A DNA stretch of 64,000 nucleotides from Treponema berlinense (GTDB lineage: Bacteria; Spirochaetota; Spirochaetia; Treponematales; Treponemataceae): assembly GCF_900167025.1 (NCBI RefSeq), contig NZ_FUXC01000012.1:37062-101061 (forward strand). The letters are read 5' to 3'. Positions 46,401 through 53,612 of this stretch are shown piece by piece. The notes beneath the pieces were generated by a model. The model was given only the letters and a program-made list of their open reading frames with translations, searched no databases and was not told where the DNA came from. Within the stretch, counting starts at the first letter, position 1; each line of letters opens with the position of its first letter. Made by a program: the position numbers and the translations under genes.

Positions 46401-46701
46401 GCTCCATTGCCATGTTCAATCCAGTCTGACCGCCTAAGTTTGGCAAAAGCGCATCTGGACGTTCCTTTTCGATAATCTGGCTGATTCTTTCGACATTAAG
46501 CGGCTCAATATAAGTAGCATCTGCCATAACAGGATCGGTCATAATAGTTGCCGGGTTAGAGTTTACCAAAACAATCTTGTAGCCGAGTTCACGCAAAGCT
46601 TTACAAGCCTGAGTTCCCGAATAGTCAAATTCACATGCCTGACCAATAACAATCGGGCCAGAACCAATAATCAAGACTTTCTTAATGTCGTCTCTTTTCA
46701 T
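43447..46701 (-). CDS. carB: Carbamoyl-phosphate synthase large subunit
   Basis: CarB makes carbamoyl phosphate from ammonia, bicarbonate and two ATP, feeding arginine and pyrimidine synthesis. The 1084-residue protein has the duplicated synthase architecture: GSGPIVIGQACEFDYSGTQ in the first half and GGGPNRIGQGIEFDYCCCH in the second. Each half has an ATP-grasp domain (PLVVRPAYTMGGAGGGF; PIMIRPSFVLGGRGMEVI). A C-terminal MGS-type regulatory domain runs from about residue 930. The start at 46701 has AGGAG 9 nt upstream; the longer reading from 46803 lacks support. No carA is seen nearby. Confidence 0.96.
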   Translation of the reverse strand: MKRDDIKKVLIIGSGPIVIGQACEFDYSGTQACKALRELGYKIVLVNSNPATIMTDPVMADATYIEPLNVERISQIIEKERPDALLPNLGGQTGLNMAMELNKLGVLDKYGVKVIGVNLEAIERGEDREIFKETMKNLGIDTPRSDICHTVEGAEKIAEEIGFPLVVRPAYTMGGAGGGFCYNVEELRTIVANGLDLSLTHQCLIEESILGWEELEVEVVRDAKNQMVAICTIENIDAVGVHTGDSFCAAPFMTIDKELEQKLQKMAFKIVENIGVIGGTNVQFAHNPKTGRIVIIEINPRTSRSSALASKATGFPIALISAKLASGMTLDEIPYWRDGTLEKYTLGGAPDGDYVVLKFARWAFEKFRGAKDELGTSMKAVGEVMAIGKNFKETFQKAIRGLENGRSGLGFAKDFNKKSADELCEMLKTASSERYFQLYEAIRKGVPLETLSKITYVKEYFLKEMKEMVDLEEEMLKNPGRVPEDKLLIQAKKDGFSDKYLSKILKVAEKDIRKRRNELGIREAWLRVPVSGVENACYYYSTYNAKEDTSVATDNKKKVMILGGGPNRIGQGIEFDYCCCHAAMQLKELGYETIIVNCNPETVSTDYDTSDKLYFEPVTTEDVLQIYEKEKPFGVIVQFGGQTPLNIARELQENGVNILGTSIDSIDIAEDRDLFRHMMEKLEIPMPESGMAVNFDEAKAIADKIGYPIMIRPSFVLGGRGMEVIYDEKTLNEYVEKAVGVTPDRPLLIDRFLKNALECEADALADSEHVYIPAVMEHIELAGIHSGDSACVIPPVSIPLANLETIKDYTKKIAEALHVCGLMNMQYAIEDGKVYVIEANPRASRTVPLVSKVCDTQMARLATRMMLGESLKSLGLKDKVIPYFGAKEAVLPWARFPGVDPILGPEMRSTGEVLGLSDNFPLAYYKAQEAAGSELPHAPAPWENKKVLISLSDKEGLKGQVLYIGKTLSKLGFTLVCTQGTAEFYRENGIKCEEVNKIGAGRPDVVDIIMNKEVCLVINTPKAKRNYAEDRKTIRKACLKYKVPYITTLAGAYAAVQGIEAVKTGKGGEGGVKSLQEYHAMIKR

Positions 46702-46863
46702 ATCTATACACTCCTGGGCACATCGAAAAACTTGTTTTGTCAATTTTTTTGATGTGCTGGCGAGTTCTAAATCGCTATAATAGCAGGACTTAGAACATCG
46801 CATTTTAAAGTTATCTCTAAAAAGTGAAATTTTTAGAGGTTTTATCCCATAAAAACAAAATAA

Positions 46864-46960
46864 AAGGCGGGGGAAGTCTCCCCCTCGCTCCAGCCCGCTA
46901 GCGGTCTTTCGCTACCCCCTCTGCGGGCTCAAACGCCGCCCGCAACGCCTGCTTGCCTTT
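46864..46960. repeat. GC-rich intergenic repeat, type C, copy C2
   Basis: Contains GGGGGAAG-TCT-CCCCC and CCCGCTAGCGG hairpins and ends near GCAACGCCTGC. The 604-bp carB-rhuM gap also holds the carB leader, a terminator, about 170 bp (46993-47166) in which I see nothing, and repeat B4. Confidence 0.5.
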
Positions 46961-46967
46961 AAAAAAA

Positions 46968-46992
46968 AGCCTGTTTCAAAAAGAAACAGGCT
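46968..46992 (-). terminator. Minus-strand terminator downstream of rhuM
   Basis: A 10-bp stem AGCCTGTTTC/GAAACAGGCT with an A5 loop, followed by T8 on the minus strand. Confidence 0.75.
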
Positions 46993-47166
46993 GCCTATTT
47001 GCAAACAGAAACAATATGACCGCAAAGCACAACAACGAGAACCAGACACATTTTTACGCTTGCGGAAATCATACTAAAAAGGGATATTACCAAATTTTTA
47101 CAGAAATTTCAATAAAAAATCCCTGTGTTAGGGTAGACAAAGAACAAAATGACTGTAGATAAACCT

Positions 47167-47312
47167 GCGTTGGTTGTTATGGAGCATCTGTGAAGCAGTT
47201 CCGAAGCGAAGCGCACAGAAACATTTGTTTTGCCATTTTCGGCGCACTTCCGATATCGCTTCATACTTTGCTTCGCAAAGTACGCCTTCGCCGGTGCTAC
47301 AATCCCTAACGC
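47167..47312 (-). repeat. Family B intergenic repeat, copy B4, carrying a rhuM-derived segment
   Basis: Ends are GCGTT (47167-47171) and AACGC (47308-47312). The right end overlaps the rhuM stop codon. Positions 47209-47241 are identical for 33 nt to 48228-48260 in the rhuM coding region. The left end resembles copy B5 (TATGGAGCA, GAAGCAGTTCCG, AGCGAAGCGCA). Confidence 0.7.
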
Positions 47313-48289
47313 GTTTCTATTTTTCTTACATCCTGCAAAAACAAGTCAAAGTCACTTTTTAGATTTGCAAGCTCTTTCTGGCGGAATAAATCGTATTCTT
47401 TTTCTGCTTTCTGCATTGCTTGTTCGTGAGAAATTGAACCTTTGCCTTCAAGAATTTTCCGCTGATGAGCAACAATCTGATTATCTAATGCTGTAATCCA
47501 ATCCTGCATTTTCATTGGCTTCTCTTCCAATGCCTGAAATTCAGCAAAATCCAAGAATTCAGAAACCAGCAGATTTAATCTTTTCAACTCAAGCTCTGAA
47601 AGATAGTTTTTAGCAATTTTTACATCATCTTTTGTAACATAATCGCCTTTAAAATTCGTCATTCCAACAAAAGGTTTTTCACTGTCTACACGCTCATATA
47701 TAAGTTCCGCCGCAGTGTGCTCATGAACCGCATAATGCAATTTATTCTGTACCGTTGCAAAAAAGTTCAGAGTCATCTTGGAACGCGGATCATAATCAGT
47801 TGCAGTTGCATAAATATCCGTAACCTGCTGGTAAAAATTCCTTTCACTTGAGCGGATGTCGCGGATTCTTTGCAAAAGTTCCTTAAAATATCGGTTCCGC
47901 CCCTGCTTTAGCCGCTCGTCGTCCATGGTAAAGCCTTTCTGAATATATTCATGAAGCCTCTGCGTTGCCCAGCGACGGAAACGAACTGCCACATCAGATT
48001 GAACGCGATAGCCAATTGCGATAATTACATCGAGGTTGTAATGGTCTATTTCGCGTTTTACTTCACGGCTTCCTTCTTTTTGAACTATAAAGAATTTCTT
48101 TATAGTTGCTTCCCTAGGTAACTCATTATCTTTATAGATATTCTCAAGATGCTGCCCAATATTTTGTCTTGAGGTATTATATATTTCTGCTAATTGAACA
48201 GCAGTTACCCAAACATCTTCATCTGCAAAGCGCACAGAAACATTTGTTTTGCCATTTTCGTCTGTATAAAGAATTATTTCGTTTTCCAT
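47306..48289 (-). CDS. rhuM: RhuM-family protein
   Basis: The 327-residue protein belongs to the RhuM family, named after a Salmonella pathogenicity-island gene and often found next to restriction systems and on mobile DNA. Residues about 22-105 form a DNA-binding-like domain (VWVTAVQLAEIYNTSRQNIGQHL, then REATIKKF and HYNLDVIIAIGYRVQS). The C-terminal part is helical. Biochemical function is unknown. Its stop codon is formed by the end of repeat B4, and repeat B3 lies just upstream, so it is bracketed by two copies in the same orientation. Confidence 0.85.
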   Translation of the reverse strand: MENEIILYTDENGKTNVSVRFADEDVWVTAVQLAEIYNTSRQNIGQHLENIYKDNELPREATIKKFFIVQKEGSREVKREIDHYNLDVIIAIGYRVQSDVAVRFRRWATQRLHEYIQKGFTMDDERLKQGRNRYFKELLQRIRDIRSSERNFYQQVTDIYATATDYDPRSKMTLNFFATVQNKLHYAVHEHTAAELIYERVDSEKPFVGMTNFKGDYVTKDDVKIAKNYLSELELKRLNLLVSEFLDFAEFQALEEKPMKMQDWITALDNQIVAHQRKILEGKGSISHEQAMQKAEKEYDLFRQKELANLKSDFDLFLQDVRKIETR

Positions 48290-48340
48290 TCGCCCTACCT
48301 ACTTAAACCACTTGTCTGGAATCTACTGTTTTTTATCTGG

Positions 48341-48452
48341 GCGTTGCGCCAGCTACGCTGCCGCCGGGCTTTGCGGGGTTCCGCCTTTCGGCTCCATTGC
48401 TCCACTTCGTTCCGCAACAGCCCTATCGGGCTGCCCCTACAATCCCTAACGC
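48341..48452 (-). repeat. Family B intergenic repeat, copy B3
   Basis: Ends are GCGTT (48341-48345) and AACGC (48448-48452). On the minus strand: AGGGATTGTAG, GCCC-GATA-GGGC, TTGC...GCAA, GCC-GAAA-GGC, GGAACCCC, AAAGCCCGG. A 21-nt boundary segment (48437-48457) is identical to 47297-47317 in copy B4. Confidence 0.75.
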
Positions 48453-48459
48453 GTTTCAA

Positions 48460-48503
48460 GGATTTTCCAGTTTTACTTTGCAGTTTCCTTCTTTTTGAAC
48501 TTC
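48460..48503 (-). pseudogene. Probable remnant of a second rhuM gene
   Basis: On the minus strand, one frame reads FTEVQKEGNCKVKLENP and then stops. It resembles the FIVQKEGSREVKRE segment of the intact rhuM, and 17 nt are identical (48071-48087 and 48487-48503). Like intact rhuM, it ends directly at the GCGTTAGGG end of a family B repeat. The fragment is short, so the call is tentative. Confidence 0.45.
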
Positions 48504-48566
48504 CGTGAATTGTAGTTATAGACGCGCTCACCTTCCTACTTAAATAGGACTAAGAGCATAAAAAAG

Positions 48567-48598
48567 CCCGCCTTGTAGTGTACCAGACTCTAGGCGGG
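48567..48598 (-). terminator. Terminator after the restriction-modification gene
   Basis: CCCGCCT/AGGCGGG stem (48567-48573 with 48592-48598) with a T run on the minus strand. Confidence 0.75.
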
Positions 48599-48666
48599 TT
48601 TTCACAATTCGCTACGGAGGCGGTCGCTCGTTTGCTTTACGTCCCCGTTTTGCTTAATATACACCG

Positions 48667-51600
48667 CTAACGAGATTTTGTCAAACTTTCGTACATCTTG
48701 AATAACTCTGCCACACATTCTGATTCTGTCATTTTTGTGCTGAATCCATAAGCTGCCATTACGGCACGATCGTTTGCCTGGTGTGCTTTACGAAGTTCCG
48801 GGGGCATTAAGGTTTCGTCGTACAAATCTGCGAGAGAAGAGTCCGGGTATTTTGCACGAGCGTCTAAAATTGCCTGGGCGGTTTCTTCGATTTTTGTGAT
48901 TAGTGAGTAGTGATTAGGGGTTAGTTTCTGCTTTTGAGTTTTGTTATCATCGAATTGATTATTTTCGCTATTTCGCTCAGCAGACTTGTTGCGTTTTGAA
49001 CTTCGGATTCCGTCATGTATTTTATTTTCACGCATAGAAGAAGCTGTGTTTCCAGTTCGTATACCGACCCCCTCGCAATTGCCAGAAACTGTATAAATTC
49101 CTTCGTTGAATTCCTGCCGTGTCCTTCCGCTATGTTCGACGGAATCGACACTGCAGCGCGCCTCATCTGGTCTGAAAGTGCGTATGTTTCCTCTTTCGGA
49201 AGCCTTTTTGCAATTTGATAAATTTCCCCGGTCAAGTCCATTGCCTTCTGCCAAACAATCAACTCTTTGAAATTTATTGTCATAAAGTTCACCTCCTTTA
49301 ATCCCTAGTCCCTGATCACTAATCACTAAATCCGGCCAGGGGAAATTGTTATAAACGATTGTGTTAGAATAGCGATAACGCATTTCGAGACGACCTGCAA
49401 CAGCACGCATCCAGGCATTGTGAACATTTGATGTTAGAACACCAAAATGATAAAGAGTAGCGTTTGGAAGCACCATGTTTGCATCAGTACTAATAACATC
49501 TTTTGGCATATATCCAATTGGAATATATCGTCTCTGTTCTGATGAAACACGAGGAACTAAAAGGTAATCCGTTTCTGGCTGACGCAGTTCCATAAATCTT
49601 GTCGGATAATCGGCAAACTTTCTTGTTGCTTCTTTTGTACTTGCCAGTCGCATTTCTTTTACCTTTTGAACTCGTTCCATAATAAGAGGACACTTTTTTA
49701 AATCTGAAGGATTTGCACCAACAAGCCATAAACACCAGCGTTTTTTATTATTGATAAACTCTTCTGAGCCAACCAATGGTTTAATGAATTGTTTTGCCTG
49801 GGGTTCTTTATTTATGAAATCTTCATAATCCTCAGCTTCAATAATTAAGTTTCCACCATCAACCGGAATACTGCCTTTCTGCATTTCCGGTACATCACAA
49901 ATCGGTTTCGATTTTTTTTCAATAAAAATATCCGGCGCATCCAGAAGATAGCCGTTGATATTTTTAGCTTCGATGAACTGGCTTTCGTTCAGGAAGATTT
50001 TTTTATTGCCACACGGATTCGATTTTCCTAACGGAAAATCTTTTTTACTTTCTTTTTGGAATTGCGTTAGCAATTCCGAATCCGTGTGACATTCCTTTTT
50101 ACAACTGAATCCAATAATCACACAGTGTACATGAGCCTTAATATTTGCTTCGCTATCCCAGCGGAATGTTCTGTATGCAAAATCAAAGTGCATTCCGAAA
50201 TGCTCAAACATTGGTTTCCAGATTGCAGCAACCTGTTCCCCTTGTGTTATGGAATTAGTTGAAACGAGAGCTGCTTTTATTTGTGTTCCCTGCATCATCT
50301 GAGCTGCTTTATAATACCAGCCTGCAACATAATCAATGTTTTTCCCAAAACCTTTCATTACAGATTCAAGGTCATCTTTCTGCTCTTTTGATTGATAAGC
50401 ATATCCCACAAACGGCGGATTTCCTAAAATATAATTCAAGTCATTTTTCGGAACGACACTTTCCCAATCAATTCGCAGAGCATTTCCTTCAATGATATTT
50501 GCGTAAGTATGCAAAGGCAGGAACTTCAAATCTTTTTCGATGATTTTTGCAGTTTCCTTCATCATCTGGCTTTCTGCAATCCAGAGAGCTGTTTTTGCAA
50601 CTACGGCAGCAAAATCATTTATCTCAATTCCATAGAACTGCTGAATTGAAACTTGTATTAAATCTTCTGCTTTGTACGTAAGAGCAAGTTCACCTTCTCC
50701 GATGTTAAGTTCTACTTTTATACATTCATTCCCAAGTTTACGCAGACTCAAATAAGTTTCTGTAAGGAAATTTCCAGAGCCGCAGGCTGGGTCTAAAAAT
50801 TTTAGGGTGCCAAGCCGCTTATGAAATTCTTTTACCTTTTCAATTCTGTTTGCTGCGTTTTTTATCTGTTTTAACTCTTCAAATTCAGCTTTCAAATCAT
50901 CCAAGAAAAGCGGGTCTATAACTTTGTGGATATTTTCGATGCTTGTGTAGTGCATACCACCAGAGCGGCGAGTTTCCGGATTGAGAGTTGACTCAAAAAT
51001 TGCTCCGAAAATTGTGGGGCTGATTTCGCTCCAGTCAAATTCATTGGAAGCGTGTTTTACAAGAAGCTCTTTAATTTCTTCTGTAAGTGGCGGAATGGTT
51101 TTATCTTCTTCTGTAAAAAGTCCACCGTTCACATACGGAAAAGCCGCCAAAGATTCTTCAAGATATTCATCTCTTTCATCTTCCTTCTGGTCTAAAATCT
51201 GGAACAAGTCCAGCAATGCACGGCGCAGGTCTTTTGCTTCAAACTGTTTAAGATAATCGCCAAAAATAGATTTATGTCCGAATATTCCGGCATCTTCTGC
51301 GTAAAGACAGAATACAATGCGGACACAAAGCATGTTAAGGCTTTTTAATGTTGCAGGGCTTGGGTTGTCTGCATCTTTGTACTGTTTCAAAATGGCATCA
51401 TAAATTTCGCCGATAATATCTCCGGCTTTCTTCGACACTTCAAGCTCTTTTTTCAGATGTACACTACCCTGGTCTGTTATAAACGAAAGTCTGTAATATT
51501 CTTTTTCTAGATTTTCCAGAAGTATTTCTTCCGGCTCTCCGTTGGGATTTTCCATATCGTAAACAAGGAATGATTTAAAGTTGCTTGTAACAACCCAGCG

Positions 51601-51954
51601 TGGATGCTGTGACAATGGAAGCCCAGAGATATATTTTCGTGCCTGTTGAAATGGATTTAATAAAGTTCCATCAGACTGCCTGATAGGTTCTCGAAGGTCT
51701 TTATCTATACTTTTCTGCTCAATCATTACTTTTGTAGACGGAATATAAATGTCTATAAAATTAGTGATTGTCTTATCCGCAAATTTTTCTTTTATCTGGT
51801 TTTCAAAGTATACAAAGTTTGCAAAGTCTTTTATTCCAAAAACATTGCAGAGTAAATCCAGCCAGAATTTCTGACTTTCGCCTTTTTCGTAACCTTTATC
51901 TTTCCAGTCTTCACTGAACTTTTTTGCAGCCTTTGATTGTTCCGTTTGTGTCAT
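48667..51954 (-). CDS. MmeI-like type II restriction-modification enzyme, with internal insertion
   Basis: This single-chain nuclease-methyltransferase of the MmeI (type IIL/IIG) family would cleave DNA and adenine-methylate its recognition site. A nuclease motif fits D68-x10-E79-x-K81 (IDIYIPSTKVMIEQK). The methyltransferase has motif I DPACGSGNF near residue 390 and motif IV NPPF near 510. A target-recognition region follows, ending at NTIVYNNFPWPDL. The conserved C-terminal tail resumes at KIEETAQAILDARAKYPDSS. Between them, residues about 877-1019 are encoded by an inserted element and show no family resemblance. The 1095-residue frame is nevertheless uninterrupted, versus about 950 expected without the insert. 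Confidence 0.88.
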   Translation of the reverse strand: MTQTEQSKAAKKFSEDWKDKGYEKGESQKFWLDLLCNVFGIKDFANFVYFENQIKEKFADKTITNFIDIYIPSTKVMIEQKSIDKDLREPIRQSDGTLLNPFQQARKYISGLPLSQHPRWVVTSNFKSFLVYDMENPNGEPEEILLENLEKEYYRLSFITDQGSVHLKKELEVSKKAGDIIGEIYDAILKQYKDADNPSPATLKSLNMLCVRIVFCLYAEDAGIFGHKSIFGDYLKQFEAKDLRRALLDLFQILDQKEDERDEYLEESLAAFPYVNGGLFTEEDKTIPPLTEEIKELLVKHASNEFDWSEISPTIFGAIFESTLNPETRRSGGMHYTSIENIHKVIDPLFLDDLKAEFEELKQIKNAANRIEKVKEFHKRLGTLKFLDPACGSGNFLTETYLSLRKLGNECIKVELNIGEGELALTYKAEDLIQVSIQQFYGIEINDFAAVVAKTALWIAESQMMKETAKIIEKDLKFLPLHTYANIIEGNALRIDWESVVPKNDLNYILGNPPFVGYAYQSKEQKDDLESVMKGFGKNIDYVAGWYYKAAQMMQGTQIKAALVSTNSITQGEQVAAIWKPMFEHFGMHFDFAYRTFRWDSEANIKAHVHCVIIGFSCKKECHTDSELLTQFQKESKKDFPLGKSNPCGNKKIFLNESQFIEAKNINGYLLDAPDIFIEKKSKPICDVPEMQKGSIPVDGGNLIIEAEDYEDFINKEPQAKQFIKPLVGSEEFINNKKRWCLWLVGANPSDLKKCPLIMERVQKVKEMRLASTKEATRKFADYPTRFMELRQPETDYLLVPRVSSEQRRYIPIGYMPKDVISTDANMVLPNATLYHFGVLTSNVHNAWMRAVAGRLEMRYRYSNTIVYNNFPWPDLVISDQGLGIKGGELYDNKFQRVDCLAEGNGLDRGNLSNCKKASERGNIRTFRPDEARCSVDSVEHSGRTRQEFNEGIYTVSGNCEGVGIRTGNTASSMRENKIHDGIRSSKRNKSAERNSENNQFDDNKTQKQKLTPNHYSLITKIEETAQAILDARAKYPDSSLADLYDETLMPPELRKAHQANDRAVMAAYGFSTKMTESECVAELFKMYESLTKSR
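48896..49326 (-). mobile_element. 431-bp IVS-like element with 28-bp inverted ends inserted in the restriction-modification gene
   Basis: Imperfect terminal inverted repeats (48896-48923 and 49299-49326, 23 of 28 positions matching, the first 11 from the outer end perfect, GTGATTAGTGA) enclose one gene for a four-helix-bundle protein. The layout copies that of intervening sequences in spirochaete 23S rRNA genes: complementary ends around a four-helix-bundle ORF. It lies precisely between two conserved blocks of the host protein. Confidence 0.8.
48921..49283 (-). CDS. Four-helix-bundle protein (23S rRNA intervening-sequence / S23 family)
   Basis: The 120-residue product matches the family closely: FKELIVWQKAMDLTGEIYQ, then YALSDQMRRAAVSIPSNIAE, then GHGRNSTKEFIQFLAIARGS and ELETQLLL. 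Relatives are encoded in 23S rRNA intervening sequences and, as Avd, in diversity-generating retroelements, where they bind nucleic acid. It lies within the restriction-modification gene on the same strand but in another frame. It has its own excellent AAAGGAGGTG 6 nt before the ATG. Its stop codon lies in the inner end of the terminal repeat. Confidence 0.88.
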   Translation of the reverse strand: MTINFKELIVWQKAMDLTGEIYQIAKRLPKEETYALSDQMRRAAVSIPSNIAEGHGRNSTKEFIQFLAIARGSVYELETQLLLCVKIKYMTESEVQNATSLLSEIAKIINSMITKLKSRN

Positions 51955-52018
51955 AAGAAAAATATAGCATAAAAAAGTCAGTTCTTTAAGGGGAGTTACT
52001 GGTTGTTATGGGGAGTAA

Positions 52019-53209
52019 TTATTTCATCAGCCAGTCCGCAATATCCCACACCGCAATTCCTTCATACTGATAGGCAGGGTGTTTGGTTCTTGCAATAATC
52101 ATCTTGGGATAAGCGTCTTTTATGCTCAAAAGCGGGGAACTTTCCCTTTCCATTGTTTCCGCTCGGGAAATGTCATCGCTCACCTGGATGTAGATTTTTT
52201 CATTGCGTTTTACGGCCACAAAATCAATTTCTTTTTGGTAAAGAACTCCCGTGTAAACTTCATAGCCTCTGCGTAAAAGTTCTATGCAGACTATGTTTTC
52301 GTAAATCCGCCCATAGTCCAGATTTTTAGTTCCGAGTTTTGCATATTTAAAAGAATGGTCGGCAAGATAATACTTGTCCTGACTTGCAAGATATTTTTTT
52401 CCTTTTATATCGTAGCGTCGGATTTTGTAAAAGGCGAAAGAAGCGCAAAGATATTTTATATAGGAAGAAACCGTTTTATCATCAACTTTGCTGCCTTTTG
52501 AAGTCAGAGTATTTGCAAGGCTCCTTGCAGAAATTTCAGAGGAAATATTATCCACAAGAAAATCATTCAGCATGTCCAGGAGTGGAATATTTTTTATTTT
52601 GTATTTTTGCTGAATATCACGGACAATCAAAGTTTCAAAAACTTCATTCAAATAATTATATTTATCATCAAGAGAATCATACAGATAAGAACCTGACATT
52701 CCGCCTTCCATTACAAAACGGTCAAAGGCCTGCTGCAAATCCTTGCAGTCAAAATAGGCAACAAACTCCTTAAAGCTGAAAGGAAAAACCTCTATGGAAA
52801 AAGTTCTGCCGGTGAACAGTGTGGCCAAATCATTTGAAAGCAAAAACGCGTTGGAGCCTGTCAGATATATGTGATATTTTTCTGAAGCATGAAAAGAATT
52901 AACCGCGTGCTCAAAATCCTTGCAGAGCTGGACTTCATCAATCAAAAGAAAATTTTCCTTGTTTGGAGCATAAAGATTTTCAACATATTCATTCAAAGCA
53001 GCGGCATTTTTCAGAGTTGAAAATTGAAAAAGATTGTAATTGATGTGAATAATATTTGCGTCTGGTATCTGATTTTTTAAGTTTTCAATAAACATTTCCA
53101 AAAGCTTTGATTTGCCGCTTCGCCGAATACCAGTTATGACCTTTATGTCAGGAGTGTAAATTGTGTTTATCAATTTTTGCAGAAAATCTTGCCTTTCCAG
53201 AACTTTCAT
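52019..53209 (-). CDS. AAA-family ATPase with DUF4143 domain
   Basis: The 396-residue protein has an AAA_14 ATPase domain: Walker A GIRRSGKSKLLEMF near residue 28, Walker B NFLLIDEVQ near 90, and sensor LTGSNAFLLS. A DUF4143 domain follows, with a restriction-endonuclease-like end (GYEVYTGVLYQKEIDFVAVK near 320). Family members are common and of unclear role; suggestions include stress or mobile-element functions. The promoter has perfect spacing and the ATG lies 6 nt past the -10 box, so the mRNA is probably leaderless. A repeat array covers the promoter. Confidence 0.88.
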   Translation of the reverse strand: MKVLERQDFLQKLINTIYTPDIKVITGIRRSGKSKLLEMFIENLKNQIPDANIIHINYNLFQFSTLKNAAALNEYVENLYAPNKENFLLIDEVQLCKDFEHAVNSFHASEKYHIYLTGSNAFLLSNDLATLFTGRTFSIEVFPFSFKEFVAYFDCKDLQQAFDRFVMEGGMSGSYLYDSLDDKYNYLNEVFETLIVRDIQQKYKIKNIPLLDMLNDFLVDNISSEISARSLANTLTSKGSKVDDKTVSSYIKYLCASFAFYKIRRYDIKGKKYLASQDKYYLADHSFKYAKLGTKNLDYGRIYENIVCIELLRRGYEVYTGVLYQKEIDFVAVKRNEKIYIQVSDDISRAETMERESSPLLSIKDAYPKMIIARTKHPAYQYEGIAVWDIADWLMK

Positions 53210-53215
53210 AAGATT

Positions 53216-53244
53216 ATTATACAATCTCTATTCCGCATTTTCAA
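53216..53244 (-). promoter_or_regulatory. Promoter of the AAA/DUF4143 gene, predicted leaderless
   Basis: Minus strand: TTGAAA (53244-53239), 17 nt, TATAAT (53221-53216), then 6 nt to the ATG at 53209. One repeat of the operator-like array lies between the boxes. Confidence 0.75.
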
Positions 53245-53317
53245 GAAAAATTTGGTTTTGCGGAACAGAAATTATATTTCATTCCGCAATTTTAAATATT
53301 CTTCATTTTTGCGGAAT
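53230..53317. promoter_or_regulatory. Operator-like array of four ATTCCGCA/TTGCGGAA sites
   Basis: Sites lie at 53230-53237, 53258-53265, 53281-53289 and 53309-53317 in alternating orientation, forming two inverted pairs about 51 bp apart. The first lies in the promoter spacer. Confidence 0.65.
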
Positions 53318-53413
53318 AAGACTTCGTAAAAACTCCCAAATATCACTGTCCACACAAAGGCTCTGCTTTTCAATTTCCCGGGGAACTTCTGCCTCACCCT
53401 TGATTTTGCCCAT

Positions 53414-53518
53414 GCGCTAGGGTATGGAGCACCTGCGAAGCAGTTCCGGAGCGAAGCGCAGGAATGACCGTCAGGGAAGTGCGGAACACCCGACCCGAAG
53501 GAACTGAGGGGAACGCCC
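53414..53518 (+). repeat. Family B-like intergenic repeat, copy B5
   Basis: Starts GCGCTAGGG, then TATGGAGCACC, the hairpin CTGC-GAA-GCAG and AGCGAAGCGCAGG, and ends GGGGAACGCCC. The left part matches copy B4. It lies in the 403-bp gap between the AAA and Nudix genes. Confidence 0.6.
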
Positions 53519-53577
53519 AAAAAATCACAAAGATATGGTGAGTGTAAAAACTAATATCGGCGCAACCTGCTTAGACA

Positions 53578-53606
53578 AAGACTTTTTTCTGCCAGCATGG
53601 TATAAT
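53578..53606 (+). promoter_or_regulatory. Promoter of the Nudix gene, predicted leaderless
   Basis: AAGACT (53578-53583), 17 nt, TATAAT (53601-53606), then 6 nt to the ATG at 53613. The -35 is weak. Confidence 0.55.
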
Positions 53607-53612
53607 CCTGGT

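Noticed and set aside
45514..46437. Long plus-strand reading frame of 307 codons inside carB
   Set aside because: It lies entirely antisense to carB, has no recognisable domain and no ribosome-binding site, and is a by-product of carB codon use.
46953..47162. Small open frame between carB and rhuM
   Set aside because: It starts inside the terminator/repeat region, has no Shine-Dalgarno sequence or promoter, and its sequence resembles nothing known.
47167..48452. Family B repeats as integron attC sites
   Set aside because: They have GTT/AAC ends and follow ORFs. However, the element starts with GTTAGGG and ends with AAC, the reverse of attC polarity (RYYYAAC...GTTRRRY), the consensus is not met, and no integrase is seen.
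48667..51954. The restriction-modification gene as a broken pseudogene because of its insertion
   Set aside because: The reading frame is continuous from start to stop, and both flanking conserved blocks and all catalytic motifs are present, so it may still be expressed, with or without function.
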